Assembly (NCBI GenBank): GCA_934096735.1
Contig: CAKOMS010000007.1
Span: forward strand, 1-47,493
Source of the DNA: an uncultured Bacilli bacterium
GTDB lineage: Bacteria > Bacillota_I > Bacilli_A > RF39 > UBA660
Length of the DNA stretch: 47,493 bases
Direction: 5' to 3'
The notes beneath the pieces were generated by a model. That model saw nothing but the letters and a program-made list of their open reading frames with translations. It searched no databases and was not told where the DNA came from. Position numbers and translations under genes: made by a program. Shown here piece by piece: positions 34,706 to 43,516 of this stretch; the first letter of the stretch is position 1, and every line of letters starts with the position of its first letter.

Positions 34706-34731
34706 ATAAAAAATATAGAGATTATCTATAT
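34706..34731 (-). terminator. Terminator of the metal ATPase gene
   Basis: Stem ATATAGA/TCTATAT (34713-34719 with 34725-34731) spans the stop codon, with a T-rich tract after it on the minus strand. Confidence 0.5.
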
Positions 34732-36764
34732 CTTTTAATAATTCTTAATGTATTTAATACAGTAAGTAGAGTAACACCGGTATCAGAAAAAACTGCAAAC
34801 CACATATTAGCAAGCCCAAGTACACTTAAAATAAGTATTACAATTTTAGTAGAAAGAGCAAAAATTAAATTTTCTTTAATTATTTTTTTTGTATATTTTG
34901 AAATAGAAATAGCTTTAATTATCTTTTCTAGATCATCATTCATTATTACAACATCACTTGCTTCAATTGCAGCATCACTACCAACACCACCTAAAGAAAT
35001 ACCTATAGAAGCTCTTTTAAGTGCAATAGTATCATTTATTCCATCTCCAACAAATATAATGATTTCATTATCATTACTTATTTTTTCTAAATAATTATAT
35101 TTATCTTCTGGCATCATTTCATATATTATATTTTTAATATTTAAACTTTTACCAACTAATTTAGCATTTTCTTTATTATCACCAGTAAACATATAAGTTT
35201 CAATTTTTTCTTTATTTAACTCATCAATTACTTTTTTAGCATTATCCTTTACTTCATCGGTAGTTATTATATCTGCTACATGTTCATCATTTATTGAGAC
35301 ATGTAAATTATCACTATTAGAATTACAATTACATAAAAGACTATTACCAATTTTTATATGATCATTATTTAATGTGAATGTAATGCCTTTACCAACGACT
35401 TCATTAAAATTTTTAACATCTTTATTATTTAAATTATCTTTAATTTTACAAAGTGATTTTGCAATAGGGTGGTTAGATAAGCTTTCACCTTTAACAATTA
35501 TTTCTTCAATCTCACTTTTTTTATACTTACATTTTTTATCTAAAACAATATCTTTAACTTTAAAAGAACCATTTGTAAGAGTACCAGTTTTATCAAATAC
35601 AATCTTTTTAGCTTGACTTATGCCATCTAAATAATTGCTTCCTTTAAACAAAATACCATTTTTTGATGAAATGCCTATACCAGTAAAATATGATAGTGGA
35701 ACGCTTATAGCAATAGCACAAGGGCATGATATAACTAAAAATGTGAGAGCTCTATAAAGACTTTCTTCAAAAGGCAATTTAAAAACTAATGGAAGTATTA
35801 ATAATACTAAAATAGCAAGTATTATAATAATTGGAGTATAAAATCTACTTAGTTTAGATATAGTAGTTTCTGTTTTGGCTTTTTTATCTTCAGCAGTTTG
35901 TAATAACTCTAATATTTTAGATACTGTTGAATTAATAAATAGAGTAGAAGCACGTATTACAATAACGTCTCCCTTATTTATGCAACCAGATAATACTTCA
36001 TCATCTACCTTTTTGTATTGAGGCTTACTTTCACCAGTTAAACTAGAGGTATCAAGTATAGTTTCACCATTTATTATAATGCCATCAACTGGTATTCTTT
36101 CACCCTTTTTAACTACTAGTTCATCCCCAATTTTAATATCTTCTACATTAATTCTTTTATCTCCGTTTTTAATTTTTAGATTAGCATAATTTTCTTTAAT
36201 TTCTATAATACTTTTAATTGATCTTCTACTATTATTTAAGGCTTTTTCTTCAAGGATCTTTCCAGTATTGTAAAGAGCAATAACCATCATACCTTCTAAA
36301 ATATCACCAATAAATAAAGCTCCTAAAGACGAGATAGTAATAAGCATATTTTCGTTAATAGTTTTATTAATAAAAAGTAATTTTAATGCTTTAATAAAAG
36401 TTTTATATAAAAGTAGTGTATAAGATATAGCATATAATATATATTTCAAATAATTTGGAATATTTATAAAATATGCAAATAAACAGATAATAATTGCAAT
36501 TAAAAGTTCATAAATATTATATGATTTTTTATTAAGTTCATCTATATCATCAATTTCTTTAATTTGAGCATCACTTTCTATTTTCTTAACAATATTATTA
36601 AGCTCTTTTATAGTAAATTCTTTATCTGAAGAAAAGCTAATAGTTAGGTTATTAAAATTAACTAATACATCAGAAAAATCTTTATTTTTATTTAATTTAT
36701 TTTCAATTTCTTGAGCACACCCTGAACAATCTAAACCTACAATTTTAAATTTAAATCTTTTCAT
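34722..36764 (-). CDS. Heavy-metal-translocating P1B-type ATPase (CadA/ZntA-like)
   Basis: The 680-aa protein has an N-terminal heavy-metal-associated domain with GLDCSGC (Cys13, Cys16), eight predicted membrane helices, the transmembrane metal site CPC (347-349), the phosphorylation site DKTGTLT (391-397), the HP motif SNHPIAK in the nucleotide-binding domain, and GDGINDTIAL. The CPC site and the CadC-type partner indicate export of Zn2+, Cd2+ or Pb2+. It is co-transcribed with the upstream regulator gene (4-nt ATGA overlap). Confidence 0.94.
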   Translation of the reverse strand: MKRFKFKIVGLDCSGCAQEIENKLNKNKDFSDVLVNFNNLTISFSSDKEFTIKELNNIVKKIESDAQIKEIDDIDELNKKSYNIYELLIAIIICLFAYFINIPNYLKYILYAISYTLLLYKTFIKALKLLFINKTINENMLITISSLGALFIGDILEGMMVIALYNTGKILEEKALNNSRRSIKSIIEIKENYANLKIKNGDKRINVEDIKIGDELVVKKGERIPVDGIIINGETILDTSSLTGESKPQYKKVDDEVLSGCINKGDVIVIRASTLFINSTVSKILELLQTAEDKKAKTETTISKLSRFYTPIIIILAILVLLILPLVFKLPFEESLYRALTFLVISCPCAIAISVPLSYFTGIGISSKNGILFKGSNYLDGISQAKKIVFDKTGTLTNGSFKVKDIVLDKKCKYKKSEIEEIIVKGESLSNHPIAKSLCKIKDNLNNKDVKNFNEVVGKGITFTLNNDHIKIGNSLLCNCNSNSDNLHVSINDEHVADIITTDEVKDNAKKVIDELNKEKIETYMFTGDNKENAKLVGKSLNIKNIIYEMMPEDKYNYLEKISNDNEIIIFVGDGINDTIALKRASIGISLGGVGSDAAIEASDVVIMNDDLEKIIKAISISKYTKKIIKENLIFALSTKIVILILSVLGLANMWFAVFSDTGVTLLTVLNTLRIIKRYR

Positions 36765-37129
36765 TTTATTTCTCCTTCATGACCTATATGATCAAGTGCA
36801 ACCTCTAAAGCTTCTTTAACATGATCATCATCTAAAGAATAATATACTTCTTTTCCGACTTTATTATATTTTACAATCTGTTCATTTCTTAAAACTTTAA
36901 GCTGATGAGATATACTACTTTTTGTCATATTAAGTAAATTAGCAATATCACATACACACATTTCACTTTCATGAAGTGCAAACAATATTTTACATCTTGT
37001 CGCATCTCCAATAACTTTAAAAAAATTAGAAACTTTAAATAATGTATTTTCATCTAGCATTTTTTCTATAACTAAATTCACTTTATCTTCGTGAATAACA
37101 TTACAATCACAAATAAAATCTTTTTTCAT
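36761..37129 (-). CDS. ArsR/SmtB-family metal sensor (CadC-like)
   Basis: The 122-aa winged-helix repressor has FICDCN at the N-terminus (two Cys) and EMCVCDIANLLNMTKSSISHQLKVLR, in which the alpha-3 metal box reads CVC before the recognition helix. With the N-terminal cysteines this is the CadC-type metal site for Cd/Pb/Zn. The C-terminal DDDHVKEALEVALDHIGHE could provide the second (alpha-5) zinc site. ATG 37129 behind TTGGAGGAAAC is chosen; the frame to 37183 would run over the operator. It should repress its own operon and release DNA upon metal binding. Confidence 0.92.
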   Translation of the reverse strand: MKKDFICDCNVIHEDKVNLVIEKMLDENTLFKVSNFFKVIGDATRCKILFALHESEMCVCDIANLLNMTKSSISHQLKVLRNEQIVKYNKVGKEVYYSLDDDHVKEALEVALDHIGHEGEIK

Positions 37130-37160
37130 GTTTCCTCCAATAATTCTATCGACCATATCA

Positions 37161-37190
37161 ATTATAGTTGAATGAGTATTCAATTGTCAA
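37161..37190 (-). promoter_or_regulatory. Promoter and operator of the metal-resistance operon
   Basis: On the minus strand, TTGACA (37190-37185), an 18-nt spacer and TATAAT (37166-37161). The spacer contains the inverted repeat TTGAAT-GAGT-ATTCAA (37168-37183), the kind of site ArsR/CadC proteins bind, so bound repressor would block polymerase. Confidence 0.75.
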
Positions 37191-37258
37191 TGGTAATTTT
37201 TAATTTTAAATAAAGACATTTTTAAAATAGTTTGATAAAATAAAAAAAGGAGGTAGTT

Positions 37259-37864
37259 ATGAAAAGTATTGTTTTTGCAACTGGTAATGAAACAAAAGCT
37301 AAAAGGTTTTCAAAAGGATTAGAAAAGTATAACATTAATGTTTTAAGTTTAAAAGATCTAAATGTTAAATTAGATGTTGAAGAAAACGGTAACACAGCAA
37401 TTGAAAATGCATTAATAAAAGCAAGGGAATGTTATAAAATAACAAATATGCCAACAATCGGAATGGATGACACTTTGTATTTAGAAGGAGTAGATGATAG
37501 TCTTCAACCAGGAATGTATGTAAGAAGAGTCAATGGAAAAGTACTTAGTGATGAAGAAATGATTGAACACTATACAAACCTAGTAAAAAAATATGGTAAT
37601 AATGGAAAACTAAATTGTAAATGGGTGTATGGACTTGCAGTAATTAACGAACTAGGAAGAGAGTACACATACACATGGTATAAAGATGATTTTTATATGG
37701 TAGATATTCCATCAAAAATTATTAATCCTGGTTATCCATTAAATTCAATATCCAAATATAAGAAAATTGATAAGTATTTTACAGAAATAACTGATAAAGA
37801 TAAATCCTTAATAGAATTTGATGAAAGTGATGTTGTTGAATTTATTAAAAATCATATTGAGTAG
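37259..37864 (+). CDS. Ham1/RdgB-family nucleoside triphosphate pyrophosphatase (first of two)
   Basis: The 201-aa protein begins with the family signature VFATGNETKAKRF and has NTAIENALIKAREC. It continues with MDDTLYLEGVDDSLQPGMYVRR where canonical RdgB has DDSGLxVDALxGxPGxxSAR. Family enzymes hydrolyse ITP, dITP and XTP to the monophosphates. The second half is atypical: the usual GFGYDPxF and SHR blocks are not obvious, and an extra WYKDDFYMVDIPSK segment is present, so a different non-canonical nucleotide is possible. AAAGGAGG ribosome site; it precedes a MazG-like gene by 12 nt. Confidence 0.8.
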   Translation: MKSIVFATGNETKAKRFSKGLEKYNINVLSLKDLNVKLDVEENGNTAIENALIKARECYKITNMPTIGMDDTLYLEGVDDSLQPGMYVRRVNGKVLSDEEMIEHYTNLVKKYGNNGKLNCKWVYGLAVINELGREYTYTWYKDDFYMVDIPSKIINPGYPLNSISKYKKIDKYFTEITDKDKSLIEFDESDVVEFIKNHIE

Positions 37865-37876
37865 GAGATTAGATAA

Positions 37877-38197
37877 ATGGAAAAAGTGTTTAATAAACTT
37901 GTAAGAGATAAAATTCCAGATATAATTAAAAGTAATAATGAGAAATGCGATATAAGAATTTTAAATGATAACGAATTTAAAAAAGAACTATATAAAAAAT
38001 TATTAGAAGAAGCAACTGAAGTTATACATGCAAAAGATGAAGAAGTAAAAGAAGAATTAGCAGATACTTTAGAAATAATTATTAAAATTGCAGAAATTTA
38101 TAATAGTAATTTAAATGAAATAATTGAATTACGTGATAAAAAAAGATTAAAAAAAGGATCATTTGATAAAAAAATATTTTTAGAAAAGACATATTAG
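37877..38197 (+). CDS. MazG-like NTP pyrophosphohydrolase (106 aa)
   Basis: An all-alpha NTP pyrophosphatase of the short MazG type. It begins VFNKLVRDKIPDIIKSN, typical of the PhoH/YpjD-like subgroup often annotated as phosphoribosyl-ATP pyrophosphohydrolase-like. Metal ligands are in KKLLEEATEVIHA (EExxE) and EELADTLEII (ExxD). It hydrolyses nucleoside triphosphates to monophosphate and PPi. It pairs with the upstream Ham1 gene as a nucleotide-pool cleaning unit. Confidence 0.85.
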   Translation: MEKVFNKLVRDKIPDIIKSNNEKCDIRILNDNEFKKELYKKLLEEATEVIHAKDEEVKEELADTLEIIIKIAEIYNSNLNEIIELRDKKRLKKGSFDKKIFLEKTY

Positions 38198-38203
38198 AAT
38201 TAT

Positions 38204-38224
38204 AGAGATAAAAAATCTCTTTTT
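38204..38224 (+). terminator. Intrinsic terminator after the MazG-like gene
   Basis: Stem AGAGAT/ATCTCT with a 5-nt A loop and TTTTTC. Confidence 0.65.
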
Positions 38225-38268
38225 CTTTACATATATTATCAAAAAAACATGTAAATTTAAGAAAAAAA

Positions 38269-38298
38269 TTGATAAAACAAAGGATTTGAAGTTATAAT
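38269..38298 (+). promoter_or_regulatory. Promoter of the acyltransferase/SGNH gene
   Basis: TTGATA (38269-38274), an 18-nt spacer, TATAAT (38293-38298). The implied transcription start lies at about 38305, after the first in-frame ATG, which excludes 38303 as the start codon. Confidence 0.6.
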
Positions 38299-38326
38299 AA
38301 ATATGAGTGAAAAAATAGAGGTAGTA

Positions 38327-40531
38327 ATGAAAAGCAAAAATAGAAAATATTTCAAAAAATTAGACATCATAAGAATACTAGCATGTATAGCTATTTTTAT
38401 GTACCATTTAGGATTTTTAAAAGGTGGTTACTTAGCAGTTTGTATTTTTTTTGTATTAAGTGGATACCTATCAGTTGAAAGTGCTTTAAAAAAAGAAGAC
38501 TTTTCACTAAAAGAATATTATATAACTAAATTTAAAAGATTATATCTACCACTTATAATAGTAGTTTTTTTATCAATAACGGCAGTATCATTTATTCCAA
38601 ATGCTTATTGGCTAAATATTAAAAATGAAACAACATCAGTCTTATTTGGATACAATAACTTTTGGCAAATTAATGCTAATTTAGATTATTTTGCAAGACA
38701 CATTGATTCACCATTCATGCATTTATGGTACATTTCAATATTAATCCAATTTGATTTAATATTTCCATTTTTATATAAACTCCTTAATAAGGGAAAAGAA
38801 AAAATAAGCAAACATTTTCCTGTAATTATTTCATCAATATTTACAATTACAGGTATAGTTTTATTTTATACAATAAGCAACAATAATCTTATGAATGGAT
38901 ACTACAACACACTAACTAGAGTATTTTCATTATTTTTGGGTGTTACACTCGGATATACTAAAAATACTTATGAACCATTATTAATTTTTAAGGACAATAA
39001 AATTTTAAACAATATAGTGTTTTATTTATATATTTTATTATCAATTTTAATGTTTATATTTATTCCATCTACTTCAAAATATTTTATTGTTAGCATGATT
39101 TTAATTAGTTTTATGACAGCTAGAATGATTGAATATGGAACGTATTATAATGGCGAACTAAATATTTTTGATAAAATAATAAAAAGAGTTTCTAGTATTA
39201 CTTATGAAGTATATTTGGTGCAATATCCAGTAATATTTATATTCCAATATTTAGATGTTCCATCAAGTTTAAAAACTCTTTTAATAGTATTAATAGTATT
39301 GGTAACATCCGTAGTAATTCACTTTATGTTTAAAAAAGAAGATAAAATTAATTTGTTAAGATTTACCGTAATAGTATTAATTTCTTTAGGATCTTTATAT
39401 GGTTCATACATTTATATTACTTCAAAGTCTTATGAAAAAGAAATTGAAGAATTAAAAAATTTACTTAAAGAAAATGAACTAGTAATGAAAGCTAAACAAT
39501 CTGATTATGAACTTCAAGAAAAGCAAAATGAAGAAGATTGGAAAAAGGAACTTGAAGAATTAGAAAATCCTGAAAATTATGAAAATATAATAAAAAAATT
39601 ACAAATTACTTTTATAGGGGATTCAGTAATGCTCGGAGCAATGAATGATATTAACAAAACATTTCCGAATAGCTATTTTGATGCTAAAGAATCTCGTCAA
39701 ATTACAACTGGATATAAAATATTAGAAGAATTAAAAAAAGAAAATAAACTTGGAGAAATAGTAGTAATTCATCTGGGAACCAATGGTGATTGTAGTTATT
39801 CATTTAAAGAAAAATTAATGAATTTATTAAGTGACAAAATAGTTTTCTGGATTAATACAACTAACAATGAAAAATTTAATAGCAGTTTAGAAAAATTAAA
39901 AGATGAATATAGTAATTTACATATTATAAATTGGCATGATTTATCTATGAATCATAAAGATTGGTTTTATCATGATGGCATACATTTACCACAAACAGGA
40001 AGAAAAAACTATACAAAAATTATTTACAATGAAATATACGAAGTATATAAAGATAAATTGAAAGATAAAAAGCAAAAACTTATTCAAGAACATTTAGAAG
40101 AATTAAGAAATAAAATATCTTTTTATGGTAATGATATATTATTTTATAATTTTACTGATTTGCAAGAGAATTATCCAGATGCAAGATTTTCTGTAAACAC
40201 TAATTATAGTTTCAAAGATTTAAAAGACAATATTAAAAAGAGTTTGGAAGAAAACACTTTATCTAATAAAATTGTTCTATCTTTTGATAATTCTACAATT
40301 ATAAGTATTAAAGAGTACGCAGAAATAATCGAAGTTTGTAAAGATAGTAAAGTATATATTGTATCTACCACAAAGCCTTTAACAAGTCTTTCAAATTATA
40401 AAAATGCTGTAATAATTAATTTTTATGAAGAAATTCAAAAACATAAAGACTACTTAATGGCTGATGGTATACATTTAACTGAAAAAGGTAATAAAGCATT
40501 AATTAACACCTTAAAAAATAAAATTAAATAA
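38327..40531 (+). CDS. Membrane acyltransferase 3 with two extracellular SGNH domains (OatA-like)
   Basis: The 734-aa protein starts at ATG 38327, preceded by GAGGTAG. Residues ~8-345 form an acyltransferase-3 domain with ~10 helices (LDIIRILACIAIFMYHLGF ... FFVLSGYLS). After an outer Glu/Lys-rich coiled coil (~370-420) comes SGNH domain 1 with GDSV (Ser433), LGTNG and DGIHLP (Asp550, His553). A second SGNH-like domain follows (~598-734), ending in DGIHLTEKG (Asp713, His716), but its serine block reads GND (601-603), so the nucleophile is lost. OatA-type proteins transfer acetyl groups to MurNAc in peptidoglycan. The second, pseudo-catalytic SGNH copy is unusual. Confidence 0.88.
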   Translation: MKSKNRKYFKKLDIIRILACIAIFMYHLGFLKGGYLAVCIFFVLSGYLSVESALKKEDFSLKEYYITKFKRLYLPLIIVVFLSITAVSFIPNAYWLNIKNETTSVLFGYNNFWQINANLDYFARHIDSPFMHLWYISILIQFDLIFPFLYKLLNKGKEKISKHFPVIISSIFTITGIVLFYTISNNNLMNGYYNTLTRVFSLFLGVTLGYTKNTYEPLLIFKDNKILNNIVFYLYILLSILMFIFIPSTSKYFIVSMILISFMTARMIEYGTYYNGELNIFDKIIKRVSSITYEVYLVQYPVIFIFQYLDVPSSLKTLLIVLIVLVTSVVIHFMFKKEDKINLLRFTVIVLISLGSLYGSYIYITSKSYEKEIEELKNLLKENELVMKAKQSDYELQEKQNEEDWKKELEELENPENYENIIKKLQITFIGDSVMLGAMNDINKTFPNSYFDAKESRQITTGYKILEELKKENKLGEIVVIHLGTNGDCSYSFKEKLMNLLSDKIVFWINTTNNEKFNSSLEKLKDEYSNLHIINWHDLSMNHKDWFYHDGIHLPQTGRKNYTKIIYNEIYEVYKDKLKDKKQKLIQEHLEELRNKISFYGNDILFYNFTDLQENYPDARFSVNTNYSFKDLKDNIKKSLEENTLSNKIVLSFDNSTIISIKEYAEIIEVCKDSKVYIVSTTKPLTSLSNYKNAVIINFYEEIQKHKDYLMADGIHLTEKGNKALINTLKNKIK

Positions 40532-40553
40532 ATATTTACTATAATTAAGTTAC

Positions 40554-40589
40554 AAAAAAGGCAAAATAATTTTAAAATTGTCTTTTTTT
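40554..40589 (+). terminator. Intrinsic terminator after the acyltransferase gene
   Basis: 11-bp stem AAAAAAGGCAA/TTGTCTTTTTT (one G-U pair) with an AT loop and a T run. Confidence 0.7.
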
Positions 40590-40623
40590 GTTATATAATT
40601 ATTTATATTAAAGGAGTGATAAT

Positions 40624-40995
40624 TTGCCAGTAATAGGTTTTAAAAAGAAATTTAATAATTTTACACCTATAAAAGAAGATACATTTATTATAAACTTTAA
40701 TTTAAAATACACTAAAAAGGGATCTTTAAAATTTAAAGGAATTATTTCTTCTAATTATTTTGATTCTGGGGATTATAATCTTTTATTAGATGAAGTATTA
40801 AATAATTTTAATGACTCTGTATTTAAAAAATATGATAATGGAGTATTTATATTAAGCATTTGTAAATATTTAGTAGATAATGTAAAAAATATATATTCTA
40901 TATGTTATGAAAGTAATGATTGCACTGACATTTATTATAGAAACGAAATAATAAAAGATTATAATAAGATAAAAAAATATAAAAGAAAGGATTGA
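40624..40995 (+). CDS. Unrecognised 123-aa protein starting with TTG
   Basis: No ATG is present near the 5' end; TTG 40624 is placed 6 nt after a strong AAGGAGTGAT site and is the best start. The product (MPVIGFKKKFNNF...) is a soluble alpha/beta protein without membrane segments. It has two cysteines in SICYESNDCTD and a basic tail. I do not recognise it. It lies just before a metallophosphoesterase gene and is probably co-transcribed with it. Confidence 0.65.
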   Translation: MPVIGFKKKFNNFTPIKEDTFIINFNLKYTKKGSLKFKGIISSNYFDSGDYNLLLDEVLNNFNDSVFKKYDNGVFILSICKYLVDNVKNIYSICYESNDCTDIYYRNEIIKDYNKIKKYKRKD

Positions 40996-41000
40996 TTATT

Positions 41001-41840
41001 ATGTTTGAAAGTATTGCAGTAATTTCTGATGTACATGGTAATTTAGAAGCGCTTACTGAAGTAATAAATGATATTCAAAAGAGAAATATAAAAACCATAA
41101 TATGTTTAGGAGATATAGTAGCTAAAGGTAATTCTCAAAAAGAATGTTTGGATATTATAAGAGAAAAATGTAGTATAGTATTAAAAGGTAATTGTGATGA
41201 GTATTTTTCAAGTAATATTGATTTAAGTAATAAAAGTATTGAAGAAAAAAATAGACACAAGTGGAATCAAAGTAAAATAACCGACACAGATAGAGTGTAT
41301 TTGAAATCTTTACCATACTCATATGAATTATATATTAGTGGTAAATTAGTAAGATTTTTTCATGCTACTCCAGAGAAAATAAATGGTTTTGTTGGAAACA
41401 TAGATAAATTAGAAAAATTATATTCTCAATTTTTACCAAGTGATAATACAATTTCTAATGATAAAGCAGATGTAGTAGTTTACGGACATATACACATCTC
41501 ATTTATGCAAAAATTATATAATAGAATATTAATTAATGCAGGTTCAGTTGGAAATGCAATTGATGTTTTTAGAAATAATTTAAAAGACGGTAATCCTAAA
41601 AATACTACAGTAGCGAATTATTTAATAATAAGTGGTATAATTAATTCAACAAATATTAATGATACAATATCTTTTGAGTTTGTAAATGTACCATATAATA
41701 TTGAAAAAGAATTAGAAAGAAACAAAGATAATATAGATTTAGATTCTTACAAAGAAGAAATGCTTAATGGTAATTATAGAAATTTAGAAACAATACATAA
41801 AAGTTTTATAGATAGAGGAATAGACATAGATAAAATATAA
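41001..41840 (+). CDS. Calcineurin-like metallophosphoesterase (PrpE/ApaH-like)
   Basis: The 279-aa protein has the dinuclear metal motifs: SDVHGN near the N-terminus (DxH), CLGDIVAKG (GDxxxxG), KGNCDEYF (GNxD), FHATPEK and VVYGHIHISF (GHxH), then NAGSVG. Members act on phosphodiesters or on dinucleoside polyphosphates; the substrate here is open. ATG 41001 is chosen over the TTG at 40992 because the AGAAAGGA site is nine bases upstream. The C-terminal ~60 residues (FVNVPYNIEKELERNK...) are a helical extension. Confidence 0.88.
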   Translation: MFESIAVISDVHGNLEALTEVINDIQKRNIKTIICLGDIVAKGNSQKECLDIIREKCSIVLKGNCDEYFSSNIDLSNKSIEEKNRHKWNQSKITDTDRVYLKSLPYSYELYISGKLVRFFHATPEKINGFVGNIDKLEKLYSQFLPSDNTISNDKADVVVYGHIHISFMQKLYNRILINAGSVGNAIDVFRNNLKDGNPKNTTVANYLIISGIINSTNINDTISFEFVNVPYNIEKELERNKDNIDLDSYKEEMLNGNYRNLETIHKSFIDRGIDIDKI

Positions 41841-41852
41841 AGGAGTGATTTT

Positions 41853-42425
41853 ATGAAATATTTTAAAAAATTAGTAGGAGAAAGAATATATTTATCTCCG
41901 GTAGTAGCAACTGAAGAAGAAGCAGAAAAATTTACAGAATGGTTAAACGATTTTAATATTACTGATTACATTTTAAGAAGTAATCTAAACACAACTCTAG
42001 AAGAAGAAAGAAATTATCTAACAAATTCTGCCAAGAACCCATGCAATAGAAATTTTTTTATCATTGATTCAGAAAATGATAAATTAATTGGCACAATTGG
42101 GTTAAAAGATTTTAATTGGATACCAAGAAGTGCAGTATTAGGGGTATTCATTGGAGAAAAAGATTATTTAAGTAAAGGTTATGGTACTGAGGCTATTAAT
42201 TTAATTTTAGACTTTGGTTTTAATTATTTAAATTTGCATAGTATTCGACTAGATCTAATAAGTGGAAATGAAAGAGCACATAAAAGTTATATAAAATGTG
42301 GTTTTAAAGATACTGGAGTAACAAGAGAAGATGTATTTATAAATGGTAAATATTATGATACATTACACATGGATATTTTAGAAAATGAATTTAATGGAAG
42401 TTATATAAAAAATAAAAATATATAA
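41853..42425 (+). CDS. GNAT acetyltransferase, RimJ/RimL type
   Basis: The 190-aa protein is of the Acetyltransf_3 type: GERIYLSPV at the start, LIGTIGLKDFNW (strand beta-4), GVFIGEKDYLSKGYGTEAI with the acetyl-CoA pyrophosphate-binding GYGT, then LHSIRLDLISGNERAHKSYIKCGF, typical of the family. It acetylates an amine, often protein N-termini or an antibiotic or amino acid; the target cannot be told. It lies 12 nt after the phosphoesterase gene behind AAGGAGTGAT. Confidence 0.88.
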   Translation: MKYFKKLVGERIYLSPVVATEEEAEKFTEWLNDFNITDYILRSNLNTTLEEERNYLTNSAKNPCNRNFFIIDSENDKLIGTIGLKDFNWIPRSAVLGVFIGEKDYLSKGYGTEAINLILDFGFNYLNLHSIRLDLISGNERAHKSYIKCGFKDTGVTREDVFINGKYYDTLHMDILENEFNGSYIKNKNI

Positions 42426-42559
42426 AATTTATAAATAAAAGAACAAAAGGAATGAAATATTATAAATTAAAAGTAGACTATAATAAATCTGCTTTTTCTT
42501 ATTATATTGAAAAATATGATATAATAAATTTAATAAAAATATGGAAGGAAGTGCTTAAT

Positions 42560-43186
42560 ATGACCATTATTTTTGCTACTACCAACGAAAGAAAAATCGA
42601 AGACTTAAAAAATTTAATTGATAATTTAAAATTAAATATAGATGTAAAATCATTAAAAGATATTGGTTGGAATAGAGGAGAAATTTTTGAAACGGGTTCT
42701 ACTTTAGAAGAAAATTCACTTATAAAAGCAAATGCCGTTTACGAATTTTGTAAAGACAATAATATTTTGTATCCAATAATCACGGATGATGCAGGATTAT
42801 TTGTGGAAAGTTTAAATGGTGAGCCGGGTGTATATACAGGAAGATATGCCGATGAAGAATTAAAGCAAGATAGAACTTTACCAAAACATGAGTGTGTAAA
42901 TAAATTATTAAAAAAATTAAATGGAATTTCCAAGAGAAGTGCTTATTATAAATGTGTTGTAACTTGTATGTACCATGATAAAACATTTTTTCAAGAATCA
43001 GATGTAAGTTATGGAAAAATTACTGAATCCATTAAAGAGCCATTAAAAAAACCATATTTTTATTCAGTTTTTATGTTAAATGGCACTAATAAAACTTTTA
43101 ATGAATTAAAAAAAGAAGAATTAGATAATACATATAGATATAATGCATTAAAGAAAATATTAAATAGAATAAATAATAGTAAGTAA
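42560..43186 (+). CDS. Ham1/RdgB-family NTP pyrophosphatase (second)
   Basis: The 208-aa protein is closer to canonical RdgB than the one at 37259: IIFATTNERKIEDLK, FETGSTLEENSLIKANAVYEF, TDDAGLFVESLNGEPGVYTGRYA and the later YRYNALKKI. It hydrolyses dITP, ITP and XTP, keeping deaminated purines out of DNA. ATG 42560 is behind GGAAGGAAGTG; the longer frame to 42452 reads through AT-rich sequence that holds the promoter region and has no proper ribosome site. The middle has an unusual cysteine pair (YKCVVTCMY). Confidence 0.88.
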   Translation: MTIIFATTNERKIEDLKNLIDNLKLNIDVKSLKDIGWNRGEIFETGSTLEENSLIKANAVYEFCKDNNILYPIITDDAGLFVESLNGEPGVYTGRYADEELKQDRTLPKHECVNKLLKKLNGISKRSAYYKCVVTCMYHDKTFFQESDVSYGKITESIKEPLKKPYFYSVFMLNGTNKTFNELKKEELDNTYRYNALKKILNRINNSK

Positions 43187-43202
43187 TAGAAAAGAGAAAT
43201 TT

Positions 43203-43493
43203 ATGAATAAAATCGTTACTATTTGTGGTAGTATGAAATTTAAAGATAAAATGATGGAAGTAGCCAAAGAATTAGAAATAGAAAAAAAATATATTGTTAT
43301 TCAATGTGTTTATTCTAAAGATACATTTAATGATTCGGAAAAACAAACTTTAGCAGACATACATTATAAGAAAATAGAAATAAGTGATGCCATTTATGTT
43401 GTTAATGTGGGTGGATACATTGGATCTCAAACTGCTAAAGAAATTGAATATGCCAAAAAGCTAAATAAAGAAGTATTATTTTTAGAAAGTTAA
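43203..43493 (+). CDS. Small nucleoside 2-deoxyribosyltransferase-like protein (96 aa)
   Basis: The fold signature is that of the short NDT-like/YtoQ group: VTICGSMKF at the N-terminus and NVGGYIGSQTAKEIEYAKKLNKEVLFL at the end, where the glycine-serine-rich loop and the glutamate in KEIEYA form the active-site region in relatives. The missing half relative to full NDT enzymes is normal for this group. It follows the RdgB gene by 16 nt and fits the nucleotide theme. A frameshifted relative lies at 47166. Confidence 0.8.
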   Translation: MNKIVTICGSMKFKDKMMEVAKELEIEKKYIVIQCVYSKDTFNDSEKQTLADIHYKKIEISDAIYVVNVGGYIGSQTAKEIEYAKKLNKEVLFLES

Positions 43494-43516
43494 ATTTGTA
43501 AAAGGAAGAAAAATTT

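Noticed and set aside
42452..42559. A 36-residue N-terminal extension of the second RdgB-like protein
   Set aside because: The extension has no proper ribosome site, does not match the family, and ATG 42560 has a strong one.
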